Assembly (NCBI GenBank): GCA_041687675.1
Contig: JAWLBM010000006.1
Span: 1 to 64,000 of the forward strand
Source: JAWLBM01 sp041687675
GTDB taxonomy: Bacteria; Pseudomonadota; Alphaproteobacteria; Rhizobiales; Pleomorphomonadaceae
Reading direction: 5' to 3'
Length of the DNA stretch: 64,000 bases
The notes below the pieces were generated by a model, which saw only the letters and a list, made by a program, of their open reading frames with translations, did no database searches and was not told the DNA's origin. Positions 43,174 through 52,656 of this stretch are shown piece by piece. A program made the position numbers and the translations under genes. Each line of letters begins with the position of its first letter. The first letter of the stretch is position 1.

Positions 43174-45846
43174 ATGGCGGACGCCACCGGCATGCGGCGA
43201 TGGTCGCGGACGACGGCGCGAATGGGCAAGGCGGCGCTGCTGCCGGCCCTGATCGCCCTCGGCGTGGTCGTGGTCCTCGGCATCTTCGCGGACCGGCAGC
43301 AGCGGGTCCTGCACAAGCAGCAGATGCGCGCCGAGGTGCTGAACCGGATGGGCGTGGTCCGGGCCAAGCTGGAAGGCAACATCGGCGCCAACCTGCAACT
43401 CGCCCGCGGGCTCGCCGCCATCATCGCCAACGATCCGGAGATCACCCAGGAGCGCTTTGCCCGCCTCGCGGCCTCGCTGATGGTGGAGCGCTCGCAGCTC
43501 AGGAACCTCGCGGGCGCGCCGGGGCTGAAGGTCTCGCTGCTCTATCCCCTCGAAGGCAACGAGAGCGTCCTCGGCCTCGACTATGCCGAGGCGGGGCCGC
43601 AATGGGCGGCGGTGCAGAGGGCGCGCGACAGCGGGGAACTCGTCCTCGCCGGGCCGGTCGACCTCGTCCAGGGCGGGCGCGGGCTGATCGGCCGCTTCCC
43701 GGTGTTCACCACCGTCCCCGACGGCAACCGCCGCTTCTGGGGCGTGCTGTCCGCCGTGGTCGACCTCGACCTACTCTACGCGGAGAGCGGCCTCTTCGAT
43801 CCCCATCTCGACATCGCGCTGATCGGGCGCGACGGCCTCGGCGGCGTCGGCGGCCTCTTCCACGGCGACCGCGCCGTGCTCGCCGGCGACCCGGTGGTCA
43901 GCCAGGTGATGCTGCCGCAGGGCAGCTGGGTGATGGCGGCGGTGCCGCGCGGCGGCTGGGACGCGCACCCGCCCCGAAGCGCGCTGCTCAGGGTCATGAT
44001 CGCGCTCGGCGGGTTCCTGGTGGTGATGCCGATCATGGTGACCGGCCTTCTCTACGAGGAGCGGCAGGCCTACATCCGCGAGCTCCGCCGCCGCGAGCGG
44101 GAGCTGGAGCGGCTGTCCCGCCGGCTCGGGCTCGCCCTCGACACCTCGCAGATCGGCGTCTGGGAAATGGACCTCGTCAGCGCCGAACTGGTCTGGGACG
44201 ACCGGATGAACGAGCTCTACGGCTATCCGGCCGACGGCGGCCCGCGCGGCTATCGCCACTGGCACGACCGGCTGCACCGGGACGACCTCGACCGCGCCGC
44301 CGAGGACTTCCGTCTCGCCTGCGAGACGTCCGGACGCTACCTCTCGGAGTACCGGATCGTTCGCGCCCCGGGGGAGGTCCGGCACATCCGCGCCATCGGC
44401 AGCGTCTACAGCGACCCGGAGTCGACGCCGAAGATCGTCGGCGTCAACTGGGACGTGACCGCCGACGTGCTGCTGGCCGAGGACCTCCGCCGGGCGAAGA
44501 CGCTGACCGAAGCGCGCAACGCGGAACTGGAGGCTGCCAAGGCCCGCATCGAGCACACCTCGCTGCACGACTTCCTCACCGGCCTGCCGAACCGCCGGTT
44601 CCTGGAGGAGCGGCTGGAGCGGATCGCGGTTCGCTGCGCCGGCTCCGGCGAGACGGCGGCGCTGCTCCACATCGACCTCGACCGCTTCAAGCAGATCAAC
44701 GACACCCTCGGCCACGCCGCCGGCGACGCCATGCTGGTGCATGCCTCGGCGCTGATGGCCGGACGGCTCGCCGGCGAGGAGGTGATCTCGCGCATCGGCG
44801 GCGACGAGTTCGTGATCGCCATCACCGGCCCCGACGCCGCCGCGCGGGCCTCGGCCCTCGCCGCCGAGATCGTCGAGGCCATGCGCCAGCCGGTCGAGTA
44901 CGACGGCCAGCCCTGCCGCTTCGGCGTCAGCATCGGCGTCGCCTGCGACAGCGGCGCCCAGGTCTCGCGCGAACGGCTGCTGATCAACGCCGACCTTGCG
45001 CTCTACAGGGCGAAGAGCCGCGGCCGCAACCGCTTCGAGTTCTTCAGCGAGACCCTGCAGTCCGAGGTCATCGAGACCAAGCGGGTGGCCGACGAGATCC
45101 TCTCCGGGCTGGAGCGCGGCGAGTTCCGGCCATGGTACCAGCCGCAGTTCGACGCCCGCAGCCTGCGCCTGGTCGGCGTCGAGGCGCTGGCGCGCTGGCA
45201 CCACCCCGAGGAGGGCGTGCTGCCGCCGGACCGCTTCCTGCGCATCGCCGAGGACCTCAACGTGGTCTCGGCGATCGACCGGACGGTGCTCGAGGCGGCC
45301 CTCGCCGATCTCGCCCGCTGGGAGAGCGCCGGCCTCGGTGTGCCGCGGGTGTCGGTGAACGTATCGCTGCGGCGGCTCAACGACGAAGGCCTGATCGCGC
45401 ACCTCGGGAGCCTCGACATCCGGCCCGGGACGCTGTCCTTCGAACTCGTCGAGTCGATCTACCTCGACGACGGCGACGATCTCGTCAACGCCAACCTCGA
45501 CCATATCCGCGACCTCGGCATCGGCATCGAGATCGACGACTTCGGCACCGGCTACGCCTCCATCGTCAGCCTGATGCGGCTCGATCCGGACCGGCTCAAG
45601 ATCGACCGGCAGCTGGTCACTCCGATCGCGGAGTCGCCGAGCCAGCGACAGCTGGTGAAGTCCATCGTCGATATCGGCAAGGCGCTCGGCATCGAGGTCC
45701 TCGCCGAGGGCGTCGAGACGATGGAGCAGGCCCGCATCCTGCGCGACCTCGGCTGCGACGTCCTGCAGGGCTACGTCTTTTCTCTCCCGCTCGAAGGGGA
45801 GGGACTGGAGCAATTCCTGCGCGAGCGGATGGCGCGGGCGGTCTGA
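43174..45846 (+). CDS. CHASE-PAS-GGDEF-EAL cyclic-di-GMP enzyme
   Basis: An 890-residue membrane protein. A TM helix (~residues 20-40) and a second (~275-295) enclose a periplasmic CHASE sensor (~60-265). Next come a PAS domain (~315-430), a GGDEF domain with intact RIGGDEFVIAI (~545), and an EAL domain (~625-885) with VEALARW, DDFGTGYAS, LKIDRQLV and LAEGVET motifs, all catalytic positions kept. The PxxxR inhibitory site is not obvious. Both cyclase and phosphodiesterase activity are possible. It follows the sigma gene on the same strand by 90 bases. Confidence 0.93.
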   Translation: MADATGMRRWSRTTARMGKAALLPALIALGVVVVLGIFADRQQRVLHKQQMRAEVLNRMGVVRAKLEGNIGANLQLARGLAAIIANDPEITQERFARLAASLMVERSQLRNLAGAPGLKVSLLYPLEGNESVLGLDYAEAGPQWAAVQRARDSGELVLAGPVDLVQGGRGLIGRFPVFTTVPDGNRRFWGVLSAVVDLDLLYAESGLFDPHLDIALIGRDGLGGVGGLFHGDRAVLAGDPVVSQVMLPQGSWVMAAVPRGGWDAHPPRSALLRVMIALGGFLVVMPIMVTGLLYEERQAYIRELRRRERELERLSRRLGLALDTSQIGVWEMDLVSAELVWDDRMNELYGYPADGGPRGYRHWHDRLHRDDLDRAAEDFRLACETSGRYLSEYRIVRAPGEVRHIRAIGSVYSDPESTPKIVGVNWDVTADVLLAEDLRRAKTLTEARNAELEAAKARIEHTSLHDFLTGLPNRRFLEERLERIAVRCAGSGETAALLHIDLDRFKQINDTLGHAAGDAMLVHASALMAGRLAGEEVISRIGGDEFVIAITGPDAAARASALAAEIVEAMRQPVEYDGQPCRFGVSIGVACDSGAQVSRERLLINADLALYRAKSRGRNRFEFFSETLQSEVIETKRVADEILSGLERGEFRPWYQPQFDARSLRLVGVEALARWHHPEEGVLPPDRFLRIAEDLNVVSAIDRTVLEAALADLARWESAGLGVPRVSVNVSLRRLNDEGLIAHLGSLDIRPGTLSFELVESIYLDDGDDLVNANLDHIRDLGIGIEIDDFGTGYASIVSLMRLDPDRLKIDRQLVTPIAESPSQRQLVKSIVDIGKALGIEVLAEGVETMEQARILRDLGCDVLQGYVFSLPLEGEGLEQFLRERMARAV

Positions 45847-45912
45847 GCAGGCCGAACCCTTCCACGACCCGCGCGTTGGCCCGGGCCGAACCCCTTCAAG
45901 AGGCACACTCGA

Positions 45913-46254
45913 ATGCACCGACCGAAAAACCCGGGTGACCTCGCCACCATCCTCCTGCTCGCACCGGCTGTCATCGCCCTGCGCTGGCCGATGCTCCTCG
46001 CCGAGAGCCTGACCGGCGCGACGCCTCGCCCGGAGACGGCGCGGGCGCTGAGCGAGAAGGCCTTCGCGGTGGCCGAGGGCGCAGCGGCGGCGCAGGGCGT
46101 GCTCGCCGCCTCCATGCTCGCCGCCACCGGCCGCATGTTCGCCGGCCAGTTCTCGCCAGCGCACCTCGCCGCGGTCCAGGCGAAGATGGTCGCCGCCTCC
46201 CTCCGCCCCGTGGCGCGGACGGTCCGGGCCAACCATCGGCGGCTCAGTCGCTGA
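45913..46254 (+). CDS. Small helical protein of unknown function
   Basis: A 113-residue protein beginning MHRPKNPGDLATILLL with a moderately hydrophobic first helix (ATILLLAPAVIALRWPMLL), then alanine-rich amphipathic helices (FAVAEGAAAAQGVLAASML). It could be membrane-associated, or phasin-like in packing, but I recognise no domain. It ends basic (RTVRANHRRLSR). It lies 66 bases after the GGDEF-EAL gene. Ribosome site weak (CAAGAGG). Confidence 0.6.
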   Translation: MHRPKNPGDLATILLLAPAVIALRWPMLLAESLTGATPRPETARALSEKAFAVAEGAAAAQGVLAASMLAATGRMFAGQFSPAHLAAVQAKMVAASLRPVARTVRANHRRLSR

Positions 46255-46290
46255 GCGGAGATGGACGGGAGCGCTTTTCACGACGGCCGC

Positions 46291-46318
46291 TTGTTGCGCG
46301 GCACATTCCGTTTAGACT
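46291..46318 (+). promoter_or_regulatory. Candidate sigma-70 promoter
   Basis: TTGTTG 46291-46296 and TAGACT 46313-46318, spacer 16, about 50 bases ahead of the GTG start at 46370. Confidence 0.35.
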
Positions 46319-46369
46319 AGGGGAGAGGTCCGCGGGCGGCTGGGGTGCCGGCGGCAGACGGGTGCTGGC

Positions 46370-47749
46370 GTGAAGTATCTCGGTCCCATCCTGGTCGGCG
46401 GAGTGATCACCGTCGGCTCGATCGTGGCGATCCAGTCGTCCTGGGTGTCGCCGCCGACGGCCGAGCGGCCATCCGATCCGCTGGAATCCGCCCTGTTCGG
46501 CGGCAACCTCAACGTGCCCTCCCGCAGCGTGCCCTTGCGCCGCGCCGACGAGGCCGCCGGCGAGGTCCGCCGCATCGCGCTGCCGACGCCGCCGCCCGGT
46601 CCGGCGGATGCGCCCGTGCCGGACGCCCCCGTTCCGGGCGAGGAGACGGCGGTGGCGGAGGCCCCGCTGCCGGTGCCGCCGCTGCGGCCCGCGGTCGCCG
46701 AGCCTGTCGCCGACGCGGATGCCGCGCCGGAGGGGCCGTCCGTGGAGCCGGCCCCGCCGCCGGACGAACCGGTCCTCGCCGCCCTGCCGGCGCCCGAGGT
46801 TGCCGAGGGCGACGCGGCCAGCCGCGTCGCCGACGTCTTCGAAACGCTTCCAGACGAGCCGCCGGAGGGGGCGGATGCGCTCGCCGCCGCCGCCGCGCTC
46901 GCCGCCCGCGCGGCCACCGGCCCGGAAGTCGCCGACCCGATCGGCGGCCTCGTCGAGGTCGCGCTCGCAGCCGCCGACGGCGAGGCGACGCCCGGTCCCC
47001 AACCCGACCGGGAGGTGCCGGACGCCGCCGTCGCGGTTGTCGCGCCGGGACCGGCCGTCGCGGAGGAGCCCGCGGCCGGAGAGCCCGCGCCGCCGCCGCC
47101 CGTCGAGGTTGCCGCCGTCCCATCCGTGGACCCGCAGCCCGAGGTCCCGCCCTTGGAGGCTGCAGCCGCATCCCCGGACGCCGCGACCGTGGACCCGGAG
47201 GCCGCGCTCCCGCCCCGGCAGGAGCCCGCGGAGACCTCGCCGGCCGAGGTGGCGGCCCTGCCGCCGCCGGCCGCCGAGCCGCCGGCTCCGGCCGACACGC
47301 CCGCCGCACCGCTGGAGGACAGCCCCTCGGCCATGCTGTTCCTGCGGGTCTCGGTGCTCGACGCGGTGACCATGCGGGGCATCCGCGACGCGCAGGCGGT
47401 GATGGTCCGCCTCTCCGGCCTGCGCCCCTCGCCCTTCGGCGAGCGCTGCGGCGAGGGGGCCGGCGCCTGGCCCTGCGGGTCCTTGGCCCGGGCCGAGCTG
47501 TCGCGCTTCATCGCCGACCGCCCGGTGGTCTGCGTCGAGGAGGTGGACGTCTCCTCGCGCCTGCGCATCCGCGAGGTGGTCGCCAGCTGCCAGGTGGGCG
47601 ACAGCGACATCGGCCTGTGGCTCGCCGGCAGCGGATGGGCGATCCCGACGTCCGGAGCGCCGGCGGAACTGCGTGCCGCCGCCGACGAGGCCGAGCGGCG
47701 TGGCCTCGGCCGTCATGCCGCCTCCTCGCCGCTCGCCGCCGCCGACTGA
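46370..47749 (+). CDS. Pro/Ala-rich membrane-anchored protein with degenerate SNase-like domain
   Basis: A 459-residue protein. An uncleaved N-terminal helix (LGPILVGGVITVGSIVAIQS) anchors a long proline/alanine/glutamate linker (~residues 30-320). The C-terminal ~120 residues (AMLFLRVSVLDAVTMRG, VMVRLSGLRPSPFGERCGE, PVVCVEEVDV, IGLWLAGSGWAIP) have the outline of a staphylococcal-nuclease-like (thermonuclease) domain. The active-site glutamate and second arginine are not apparent, so nuclease activity is doubtful. The domain would sit in the periplasm at the end of a long flexible stalk. GTG start; ribosome site weak. Confidence 0.65.
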   Translation: MKYLGPILVGGVITVGSIVAIQSSWVSPPTAERPSDPLESALFGGNLNVPSRSVPLRRADEAAGEVRRIALPTPPPGPADAPVPDAPVPGEETAVAEAPLPVPPLRPAVAEPVADADAAPEGPSVEPAPPPDEPVLAALPAPEVAEGDAASRVADVFETLPDEPPEGADALAAAAALAARAATGPEVADPIGGLVEVALAAADGEATPGPQPDREVPDAAVAVVAPGPAVAEEPAAGEPAPPPPVEVAAVPSVDPQPEVPPLEAAAASPDAATVDPEAALPPRQEPAETSPAEVAALPPPAAEPPAPADTPAAPLEDSPSAMLFLRVSVLDAVTMRGIRDAQAVMVRLSGLRPSPFGERCGEGAGAWPCGSLARAELSRFIADRPVVCVEEVDVSSRLRIREVVASCQVGDSDIGLWLAGSGWAIPTSGAPAELRAAADEAERRGLGRHAASSPLAAAD

Positions 47750-47839
47750 GACGCCGGGCGACATCTACAAGACGCATCGGTTGGGTACTACATTCGCGAA
47801 ACAGGCCCCACCGGGGCCGGACAGGTGGGGAGTGCCGCG

Positions 47840-49021
47840 ATGAACGAGGTCACCATCAAGACGCCGCTCCAGTATCTCGAGCGGGCCATGTCGGGCCTGC
47901 GGGACCTCGGCCTCGTCAAGCCGGGCCAGGTCGAGGAGGCGCCGATCACGGGTCTTCTCGAGAAGATCAGCCATCTCGATCCCGAGCGGATCGCGGTGAT
48001 CACCCGCACGCTCGGCCAGATGAGCCTCTTCAACGAGGTGGTGCGCGAGCAGATCGCGGAGATGTCCGTCGGCGAGCGCTACGAGGCGATCGCCCGCTCG
48101 TTCGATTCGATCCGCGACGACGCGCGGCGGATGGTGGACCAGATCGAGGACGGCAAGCTGGACGTCTTCGAGCGGGCGACCAACGCCTGGATGAAGATCT
48201 CCCGCGGCGACATCGCCGTCCGCTTCGACCAGATCCGCGACACCTACGTGGAGGTCGCCCGCGACACCCGCGCCAACATCGACCGGGAGCACGTGATCCT
48301 GGAGGCCTACCGCGACTTCCGCGGCGCCCTGAAGCAGGCGGAGGTGGCGGCGCTGGAGGTCCTGAAGGAAGCGGAGGCGCGGCTCGAGAGCGCCAAGCTC
48401 GCCCTCGCCAAGGCCTCCGAGGCGGTGGCCGGGCACACCGGCGAGGACGCGGCGGAGCGGGCGCGGCTGGAACTGACAAGGGACGAGTATCTGCGCGCCA
48501 TGCAGGCCGAGGACGGCCGCTACCAGATCGCCAAGGACCTCGCCGACAACCTGACCATCGGATACAACACCTCCGAGGTGATCATGGCGCGCCTGATGCA
48601 GACGACCAACGCCAAGGAGCGCGTCTACCAGCAGTCGGTGTCCTTCTTCAACACCAACGAATCCGTGCTCACCGCCCTCAAGGCCTCCTTCACCGGCCTG
48701 TTCGGACTGCACGAATCGACCGAGACGCTGAACCGCATGAAGGAGGGCGTCTCCCGTTCGATCGAGGTGCTCGCCGAGATCGGCGGCAAGGTCCAGGAGG
48801 AGGCGATCCGCGCCGGCTATGGGCCGACGATCCGGGCCGACGCGGTGAAGAAGCTGGTCGACAGCGTCGTCACCTTCCAGGAGCGGTCGCACGAGATCGT
48901 CGACGAGATGCGATCCGAGGCCACCCGGAACTCCGAGGAGATCCGCCAGGCCGTCGAGGACGGCAAGCGGCGCATGGCGCGCCTGGCCGAAGAGGGAAAG
49001 GCGCTGGTCGCCGATGCCTGA
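47840..49021 (+). CDS. Long coiled-coil protein of unknown function (trio gene 1)
   Basis: A 393-residue soluble helical protein with no signal peptide and no cysteine-rich or catalytic motif I can see. Segments such as LLEKISHLDPERIAVI, EVVREQIAEMSVGERYEA and LEVLKEAEARLESAKLALAK suggest extended coiled coils over most of its length. Homologues may be labelled cell surface protein, but the lack of an export signal argues against a surface place. GTGGGGAG precedes the ATG. Its stop overlaps the next start by 8 bases, so it is coupled to the membrane protein that follows. Confidence 0.65.
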   Translation: MNEVTIKTPLQYLERAMSGLRDLGLVKPGQVEEAPITGLLEKISHLDPERIAVITRTLGQMSLFNEVVREQIAEMSVGERYEAIARSFDSIRDDARRMVDQIEDGKLDVFERATNAWMKISRGDIAVRFDQIRDTYVEVARDTRANIDREHVILEAYRDFRGALKQAEVAALEVLKEAEARLESAKLALAKASEAVAGHTGEDAAERARLELTRDEYLRAMQAEDGRYQIAKDLADNLTIGYNTSEVIMARLMQTTNAKERVYQQSVSFFNTNESVLTALKASFTGLFGLHESTETLNRMKEGVSRSIEVLAEIGGKVQEEAIRAGYGPTIRADAVKKLVDSVVTFQERSHEIVDEMRSEATRNSEEIRQAVEDGKRRMARLAEEGKALVADA

Positions 49022-49976
49022 CCCCGCCCCGGCGGCCGTCGCGGACGCTCCGCCGGGGGCTCCGCCGCCGAGCCTCGACGAGATGATGCTGGCGATGGAC
49101 GTGGTGGACACGCTCCGCCACCAGGAGGGGCTGGCGATCCGGGAACTGGGGCAGGCCGACCGCGACGCGGCGCTGAGGCAGCGGCTGCGCTCGCTTTACG
49201 AGAGCCAGGGACTTGCCGTCTCGGACGCCATCCTCGACGCCGGCATCGCCGCGCTGAAGGAGAGCCGCTTCACCTATACGCCGCCGCGGCCGGGCCTCGC
49301 CGTCACCCTGGCGACGCTCTGGGTGCGCCGCGCCGCCGTCGCCAAGGTGGCGGCGATCCTCGTGGTCGCCGTCGTCGCCGTCGTCGCGGTGTTCAGCTGG
49401 TCCTCCGGCGAGGCGGAGCGGGCGGCCGAGGAGGCCCGGATCGAACTCGGCGAACGGCTTCCGGCCCGGCTCGAGGCGGCCGAGGCGGCGGCGCTCGCCG
49501 AGGCCCGCGACACGGCAGCCGTCGCCGCCGTCCGCAACGCGGTCGCCGACGCGCGCACCGCGCTCGGCCGCGCCGATGCCGAGGCGGCCCGCGCGGGGAT
49601 CGAGGCTGTGGAGCGCCTGCGCGACGAGATCGTCCGCACCTACGAGATCCGCGTCGTCTCCCGCCCCGGCGAGCCTTCCGGCGTCTTCCGCATCCCGGAC
49701 GCCAACGAGGGCGCGCGCAACTACTACCTGATCGTCGAGGCGGTGGGGCCGTCCGGCGACGTGCTGTCGCTGCCCGTGACCAGCGAGGAGGACCAGGCCA
49801 CCCGGGTGGTCAGCCGGTGGGGCCTGAGGGTGCCCGAAGCCGCATTCGAGGCGGTGCGCCGCGACAAGGAGGCGGACGGCATCGTCGACGACCGGGTCGT
49901 CGGCGAGAAGCCCCGCGGAAGCCTCGATCCCGTCTACACCGTGCGCGCCACCGGCGGCGCCATCCTGGAGTGGTGA
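49014..49976 (+). CDS. DUF6384-like single-span membrane protein (trio gene 2)
   Basis: A 320-residue protein. A helical cytosolic part (~residues 15-95: SLDEMMLAMDVVDTLRHQEG) ends in one strong TM helix (AAVAKVAAILVVAVVAVVAVFS, ~110-135). An alanine/glutamate-rich helical stalk (~140-210) and a compact C-terminal domain with beta-like segments (YEIRVVSRPGEPSG, NYYLIVEAV) follow. The architecture fits what I recall as DUF6384. It overlaps both neighbours (8 and 4 bases), implying a complex made in fixed ratio. Confidence 0.65.
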   Translation: MPDPAPAAVADAPPGAPPPSLDEMMLAMDVVDTLRHQEGLAIRELGQADRDAALRQRLRSLYESQGLAVSDAILDAGIAALKESRFTYTPPRPGLAVTLATLWVRRAAVAKVAAILVVAVVAVVAVFSWSSGEAERAAEEARIELGERLPARLEAAEAAALAEARDTAAVAAVRNAVADARTALGRADAEAARAGIEAVERLRDEIVRTYEIRVVSRPGEPSGVFRIPDANEGARNYYLIVEAVGPSGDVLSLPVTSEEDQATRVVSRWGLRVPEAAFEAVRRDKEADGIVDDRVVGEKPRGSLDPVYTVRATGGAILEW

Positions 49977-51391
49977 GCCCCGTGTTCGTCCCCGCGCGCG
50001 ATGCCCTGAGGTCCATCGAGAAGGCGGGCCAGGGCGTCCGCCGCGAGGAGGACCGCCTGCTGGCTCTCCTCGCGTCCACCGAGGCGGAGGCGGAGCGCGT
50101 CCGCAAGGTGCAGGCGGACGGCTTCCGCGACCTCGCCCGCCTGCGGCTCGACGCGATCACCCGCGAGGAGACGGTCGGGCGGCTGGAAGGGGCCGAGAAG
50201 CGGGCGCTGGAGGCGCTCGCCCGCCGCCGCGAACGGCTCGGCGAGGTCGCCCGCCGTCGCGAGCGGCTGGTCGCCGAGGCGGAGGCGGCGGAGGACCGCC
50301 GCGAGGAAGCGGCGGCGGCCCGCGACGCCGCGGTCGACGCGATCGAGGACCTGACCGAGCGCGTCGCGGCCGAGGCCGCCCGCGATCCCGCCTGGCAGGC
50401 GGCCGACGTGGCCGCCCGCGACCTCGCTGCCATGGCGTCGGCCGCCGCCGACAAGGCCCGCCAGGCCGCCGCCGACCGCGACGCCAAGCGCGTGCCCTAC
50501 GAGGCGGACCCCCTGTTCATGTACCTCTGGCGCTCGGGCTACGGCACGCCGGACTACCGGGCCGGGCCGGTCACCCGCCATTTCGACGGCAAGGTGGCGC
50601 GGCTGGTCGGCTTCGACCGCGCCCGGGCGGACTACTTCATGCTGAACGAGATCCCGGTCCGCCTGGAGCAGCACGCCGCCCGGCTCGCCGAGGCCGCCGC
50701 CGCGAGCGAGGCGAAGCGCGAGGCGGTCGAGCGCGCCGCGCTGGAGGCGGCCGGCATCGAGCCGCTGGAGGCGGTGCTGGCCGAGCGGGAGGCCCGGCTC
50801 GCGGCGGCCTCGAGCGCCCTGGAGGAGGTCCGGGCGAGCCTCGGCGGCCTCGACACGGAGACCCGGGGGCTGATCGACGATGCCTCCGATCCCGACATCC
50901 GCGCGGCGCTCGACGACCTCGCGGCGGCGATCGCCCGCGACGACCTCCGCCGCCTCTACCGCGCCGCCCTCGACACCCCGACGCCCGAGGACGAGGCGAT
51001 CGTCAAGGGCCTGCAGGAGGCGGAGCGGCAGGTCGTGCGCATCACCGCCCAGATGGAGGAACTGCGAGCGGCGGCGGTGGACCTCGCGCGCAAGCGGATG
51101 GAACTGGAACGCTCCGAGCAGACTTTCCGGACGAAGGGCTATGACGATCCCTTCGGCGGCTTCGCCGACGGCATGGTGATCGGCCGGGTGATCGAGGGGA
51201 TCCTGCGCGGGGCGATGTCGTCCCGTAATCTTGACGATGTCCTTGGCAAGGAGTACCGCCGGCGGACGCCTCGCTCCGGCGGTTTCCCGGGAGGATTCGG
51301 CGGCGGCTTTGGCGGCTCCCGGCCGTCCGGCGGCTTCCGGACCGGCGGGCGCACCGGCGGCGGGGGGTTCCGGACCGGAGGCTCCTTCTGA
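49973..51391 (+). CDS. Coiled-coil protein with Gly/Arg-rich tail (trio gene 3)
   Basis: A 472-residue protein. A long charged coiled coil (~residues 10-175) is followed by a more globular middle (PLFMYLWRSGYGTPDYRAG, LVGFDRARADYFMLNEIP, ~180-235), another coiled coil (~235-400), and a tail rich in glycine, phenylalanine and arginine (GGFPGGFGGGFGGSR) resembling phase-separating tails. No signal peptide or TM. The start is GTG 49973 in a GTGA overlap with trio gene 2; GTG 49982 is possible. Its partner genes suggest a membrane-tethered scaffold. Function unknown. Confidence 0.65.
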   Translation: MSPVFVPARDALRSIEKAGQGVRREEDRLLALLASTEAEAERVRKVQADGFRDLARLRLDAITREETVGRLEGAEKRALEALARRRERLGEVARRRERLVAEAEAAEDRREEAAAARDAAVDAIEDLTERVAAEAARDPAWQAADVAARDLAAMASAAADKARQAAADRDAKRVPYEADPLFMYLWRSGYGTPDYRAGPVTRHFDGKVARLVGFDRARADYFMLNEIPVRLEQHAARLAEAAAASEAKREAVERAALEAAGIEPLEAVLAEREARLAAASSALEEVRASLGGLDTETRGLIDDASDPDIRAALDDLAAAIARDDLRRLYRAALDTPTPEDEAIVKGLQEAERQVVRITAQMEELRAAAVDLARKRMELERSEQTFRTKGYDDPFGGFADGMVIGRVIEGILRGAMSSRNLDDVLGKEYRRRTPRSGGFPGGFGGGFGGSRPSGGFRTGGRTGGGGFRTGGSF

Positions 51392-51442
51392 CGGGGACAT
51401 CCACGAACCGCCCCTTGCCAGGCAGAAACCGGAGGATCCCGA

Positions 51443-51793
51443 ATGTCGCGTACCGCCGTCCGAGCCGCTCTCCTCGTCCTCGCCACGACCCTCGCCGCCG
51501 GCTGCGTCCCGAGCCGGCAGCCGCCGACGACGGTGACGCAGGCGTCGGTGGAGCAGCGCAAGATGGAAGTCGCGTCGCTGCGGGATCGCGGGCTCATCTC
51601 CTACGAGGAGGCCGCCCGCCGCCAGTTCGCGATCCAGCGCAACGCCTATGCCCTTTCCGACGGCGAGATGTCCTTCTGGCGGGCCTCCATCGAGTACGCG
51701 ATGCTGGTCGATCGCCGCCAGATCACGCCGGACGAGTACCGGCGCCGGGTGCAGGTCGCCTACCAGGAGTATGTCGAGCCCGGCCGCGGCTGA
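51443..51793 (+). CDS. Small lipoprotein
   Basis: A 116-residue exported protein with lipobox LAAGC (cysteine 21). The mature part is helical, with two short repeated motifs SLRDRGLISYEEAARRQFAI and RRQITPDEYRRRVQVAY, the layout of SHOCT-type short helical domains. GGAGGATCC lies ahead of the ATG. It follows the trio by 51 bases and may be co-transcribed. Function unknown. Confidence 0.7.
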   Translation: MSRTAVRAALLVLATTLAAGCVPSRQPPTTVTQASVEQRKMEVASLRDRGLISYEEAARRQFAIQRNAYALSDGEMSFWRASIEYAMLVDRRQITPDEYRRRVQVAYQEYVEPGRG

Positions 51794-51818
51794 TCGCCGG
51801 CGACCGGCCGACAGGGCC

Positions 51819-52454
51819 TCAGGCGAGCAGGCGGGCGATCTCGGCCGCCAGCGCCTCGGTCTCCTCGGCGGCCCGGGAGCCGCGGGCGGTTTCCGTCGCC
51901 GCCGCGCCCTCGCCCATGCTGGCGGCGAAGGCGACCCGGTTGCCGAGCCGTGCGGCGGCCGCCGGCGCGCCGAGCCCGGCGATCGCCTCGATGATCTCCG
52001 CCGACGTGACGCCGCGCGGCGGCACCCGGTTGATCACCAGGATCGCCGGCGGGCCGCCGCGGCCCACCATTTCCAGCGTCGGGCGGGTGGCCCAGAGGTC
52101 GATCGACGTCGGCTGCACCGGCACCACGACGAGGTCCGCCGCCTCGATCGCATGGCGGGCCTCGAGGTCGGACTTCGGCGGCGTGTCGACGAACACCAGC
52201 GCATGGTCGCGGGCGAGGCTCTTCGCCTCGCGCTTGGCGCCCCAGCCGCTGGCGGTGCGGAAGGTGAGGCCGGTCTCCTCCTCGCCGAGCCGGGCCTCGC
52301 GCCGCTCGTACCACTCCCCGAGGCTGCCCTGGGGATCGGTGTCGAGCACGGCGACCGACGTGCGGCCGGCGAGCGCCACGGCAAGATGCGCCGCGACGGT
52401 GGTCTTTCCCGAGCCGCCCTTCTGCTGCGCGATGGCGATGATCTTCCCGGCCAT
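51819..52454 (-). CDS. ParA/MinD-family ATPase, orphan
   Basis: A 211-residue ATPase. The deviant Walker A motif IAQQKGGSGKTTVAAHLA is at the start (~7-24), followed by VLDTDPQGSLGEW (switch I/A') and LVFVDTPPKSDLEAR (Walker B). Short length without an N-terminal DNA-binding part matches small ParA-like proteins that position cellular cargo. No ParB homologue is adjacent, so it is an orphan or partners an adaptor elsewhere. GGGGACTC is ahead of the ATG. It is divergent from the phospholipid genes. Confidence 0.9.
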   Translation of the reverse strand: MAGKIIAIAQQKGGSGKTTVAAHLAVALAGRTSVAVLDTDPQGSLGEWYERREARLGEEETGLTFRTASGWGAKREAKSLARDHALVFVDTPPKSDLEARHAIEAADLVVVPVQPTSIDLWATRPTLEMVGRGGPPAILVINRVPPRGVTSAEIIEAIAGLGAPAAAARLGNRVAFAASMGEGAAATETARGSRAAEETEALAAEIARLLA

Positions 52455-52656
52455 GACGAGTCCCCGCTGCGGCTCACCGGCCGCTGCCGCATAGCACCAG
52501 AGGCTTCGGTGCAATGCAACATGTCCCAACGGCGGGGGGAGGGCGAGGCCGGCAGGGAGGCAAGCCGACGGCGGTTGCCAGAATCGCCCGGACGGGCGCA
52601 TGCTCGCCGCCGGGGAGCGACGGACGGGAGGGGACCGGCCGCCGCCGGGGGCGCGG

